Assembly (NCBI RefSeq): GCF_031326345.1
Contig: NZ_CP133671.1
Coordinates: 6,029,001 to 6,093,000, forward strand
DNA from: Aureispira sp. CCB-E
GTDB lineage: Bacteria > Bacteroidota > Bacteroidia > Chitinophagales > Saprospiraceae
Direction of reading: 5' to 3'
Length of the DNA stretch: 64,000 nucleotides
The notes under the pieces are model-generated. The model was given only the letters and a program-made list of their open reading frames with translations. It did no database searches and was not told where the DNA came from. The first letter of the stretch is position 1, and each line of letters opens with the position of its first letter. Position numbers and translations under genes: made by a program. Shown piece after piece: positions 62,690 through 64,000 of this stretch.

Positions 62690-63784
62690 ATGAACAGGAT
62701 TAAAATTCTAACCATCATTCTTCTTTCTTTTATAACGTTGAATAGCTTTGCTCAATCCGAAACCAATGAAGAAAAAGCATTAGAATACGGAAAAGAAGCC
62801 GTAAAAATGATTGATAAAGGCGAATTTAAAGATGCCTTAAAATTACTACACAAAGCCCAAAAGCTCGACCCTAAAAATATTATATATCCTTATGAAGTTG
62901 CTTACATCTTTTACATTCAAAAAAATTATAAAAAGGCTATTTCTGAACTTGAAAAACAGGTAAAAAGAGCGGATGTTACAGAACAACATTTTCAATTGCT
63001 CGGCAATAGTTATGATTTGATAGGGAACCCCGACAAAGCTTTAGAAGTGTATCAAAAGGGCTTAGAAATATTTCCTAATTCGGGAAAAATGTATCTAGAA
63101 CAAGGCATCGTAGAATATTCTAGAGAAAATTACGATCAAGCCATCGCTTATTGGGAGAAAGGGGTTGAGGTTGCTCCTACGTTTGCTTCGAACTATTTTT
63201 GGCTAGGTCAAATATTTTGTAACTCTAGTGAAAGAATTTGGGGCGTATTGTATGGCGAAATTTTTATGAACCTAGAAAGAAACTCTCAACGAACAGTCAA
63301 AATGAGTCAATTGCTTTTTGAAACGTATAAAAAAGCAATTGATATATCTTCAGACTCTACTGCGGCTGTTTTATTTAGTAAAACACTAACCATCAATGCT
63401 AATGAAGATTTTAAGATTCCATTTCAAATGAATTATGGTATGGTTATGACCATGGCGCTTACTCCAGTCTTGTTAGAGCACAGTGTAGAAAAAGAATTGT
63501 CCTTGCAACATATACATGCCATTAGACAACAATTCATTCAATTTTGGTATCAAAAAGAACACGCTAAGAACTACCCTAATGTCCTATTCGATTTCCATAA
63601 ACAACTTCAAGAAAAAAATTATTTTGAAGCCTACAATTATTGGTTTCTTATGAAGGGAAACGAAGAAGAATTTGGACAATGGTATGACCAACATCAAGCA
63701 GCATTTGACGAATTTGCAGAATGGTTTAATGCCAATCCCATCGAAATTTCTAAAGAGAATTACTTTTCTCGTTTAAAAATGTAA
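62690..63784 (+). CDS. Exported TPR-repeat protein
   Basis: A 364-residue exported protein (signal MNRIKILTIILLSFITLNSFA). Residues about 28-200 are four or more TPR units (ALKLLHKAQKLDPKNIIYPY, DKALEVYQKGLEIFPNSG, YDQAIAYWEKGVEVAPTFAS). The C-terminal half has no recognised motif. Probably a periplasmic scaffold; partner unknown. Confidence 0.75.
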   Translation: MNRIKILTIILLSFITLNSFAQSETNEEKALEYGKEAVKMIDKGEFKDALKLLHKAQKLDPKNIIYPYEVAYIFYIQKNYKKAISELEKQVKRADVTEQHFQLLGNSYDLIGNPDKALEVYQKGLEIFPNSGKMYLEQGIVEYSRENYDQAIAYWEKGVEVAPTFASNYFWLGQIFCNSSERIWGVLYGEIFMNLERNSQRTVKMSQLLFETYKKAIDISSDSTAAVLFSKTLTINANEDFKIPFQMNYGMVMTMALTPVLLEHSVEKELSLQHIHAIRQQFIQFWYQKEHAKNYPNVLFDFHKQLQEKNYFEAYNYWFLMKGNEEEFGQWYDQHQAAFDEFAEWFNANPIEISKENYFSRLKM

Positions 63785-63853
63785 GAAAACACTTATCGCT
63801 ATCCTTTTTTGTTCCAGTACGAAAAAACACTGGTCCTAACGCAATCAAAATCC

Positions 63854-64000
63854 ATGGATCAATTTTTTATAGACAACCCTCAATATGCCAATCCTGTTGC
63901 TAAAAATAAAGCAATATATGAGAACTGGAAAGCATTTACACTAGATAACAAAGGTGTATTTGAAGGTAATCCCTTAAGATTACTATTGATAGCTATCATA
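63854..64000 (+). CDS. Partial gene cut by right edge, unknown
   Basis: An open frame from ATG 63854 runs without a stop for 49 codons to the window end. It reads MDQFFIDNPQYANPVAKNKA and continues IYENWKAFTLDNKGV and ends in a hydrophobic LRLLLIAII, the likely start of a membrane helix. It is 70 bp downstream of the TPR gene in the same direction. No family can be named from this fragment. Confidence 0.5.
   Translation, partial: MDQFFIDNPQYANPVAKNKAIYENWKAFTLDNKGVFEGNPLRLLLIAII

Overview
The window reads as an AT-rich chromosomal segment of a Bacteroidota bacterium, most likely from the Saprospiria (Saprospira/Aureispira-type organisms; this placement is an inference). The basis is: two proteins with type IX secretion (T9SS) C-terminal sorting domains, SprB-type repeats, a 3-coathanger-stack-like protein, a Bacteroidota-style FtsZ C-terminus, many Cys-lipoproteins with an N-terminal Met-Lys or similar signal peptide, and promoter-like elements of the Bacteroidota form TTG...TAnnTTTG instead of sigma70 boxes. 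No rRNA, tRNA, CRISPR array, insertion sequence or prophage module was recognised.

Layout. 1-250 holds tandem about 90-bp hairpin repeats that run off the left edge. 355-2455 is a translationally coupled pair, a CotH-kinase-like lipoprotein and a DUF2490-type outer membrane protein. 3028-7157 carries a lipoprotein cyclophilin, a coupled thioredoxin/SDR pair, a UbiX flavin prenyltransferase and small proteins. 7670-23089 is the dcw (division and cell wall) cluster on the minus strand, in transcription order mraZ, rsmH, ftsL, ftsI, murE, mraY, murD, ftsW, murC, ftsQ, ftsA, ftsZ. murG, normally between ftsW and murC, is missing from it. The mraZ promoter region carries an array of TGGTA/TGGGA boxes with 10-bp period that looks like a textbook MraZ operator, and a second, divergently oriented array lies just upstream.

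23517-38912 is a mixed region: SUKH/SMI1 protein, uracil phosphoribosyltransferase, a membrane-anchored metallophosphoesterase, lipoproteins, a TPR protein, a 530-residue coiled-coil plus OmpA-like protein without a signal peptide, a T9SS cargo with SprB repeats, a CAT-fold acetyltransferase, a transglutaminase-like protein whose catalytic Cys is replaced by Ser, and an AlkC-like DNA alkylation repair protein. 39221-53256 contains mutS2, a pair of secreted surface proteins, an Omp85-type barrel, a DUF547 lipoprotein, a metzincin-like protease with an FG-GAP-like N-terminal half, and mutS. 53498-64000 holds a WG-repeat protein, a FucP-like sugar transporter, a small class III nucleotidyl cyclase, pgk, a DciA-like DUF721 protein, an FAD monooxygenase, an SH3 lipoprotein, a TPR protein and a gene cut by the right edge.

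Many convergent gene pairs are separated by perfect 11-13-bp hairpins that serve as terminators. Several intergenic spaces carry related copies of a short, partly palindromic dispersed repeat. The points most worth following up are the MraZ box arrays, the tandem repeats with compensatory stem changes at the left edge, the absence of murG from the dcw cluster, the dispersed repeat family, and the oddities in the transglutaminase-like, OmpA-like and metzincin-like proteins.
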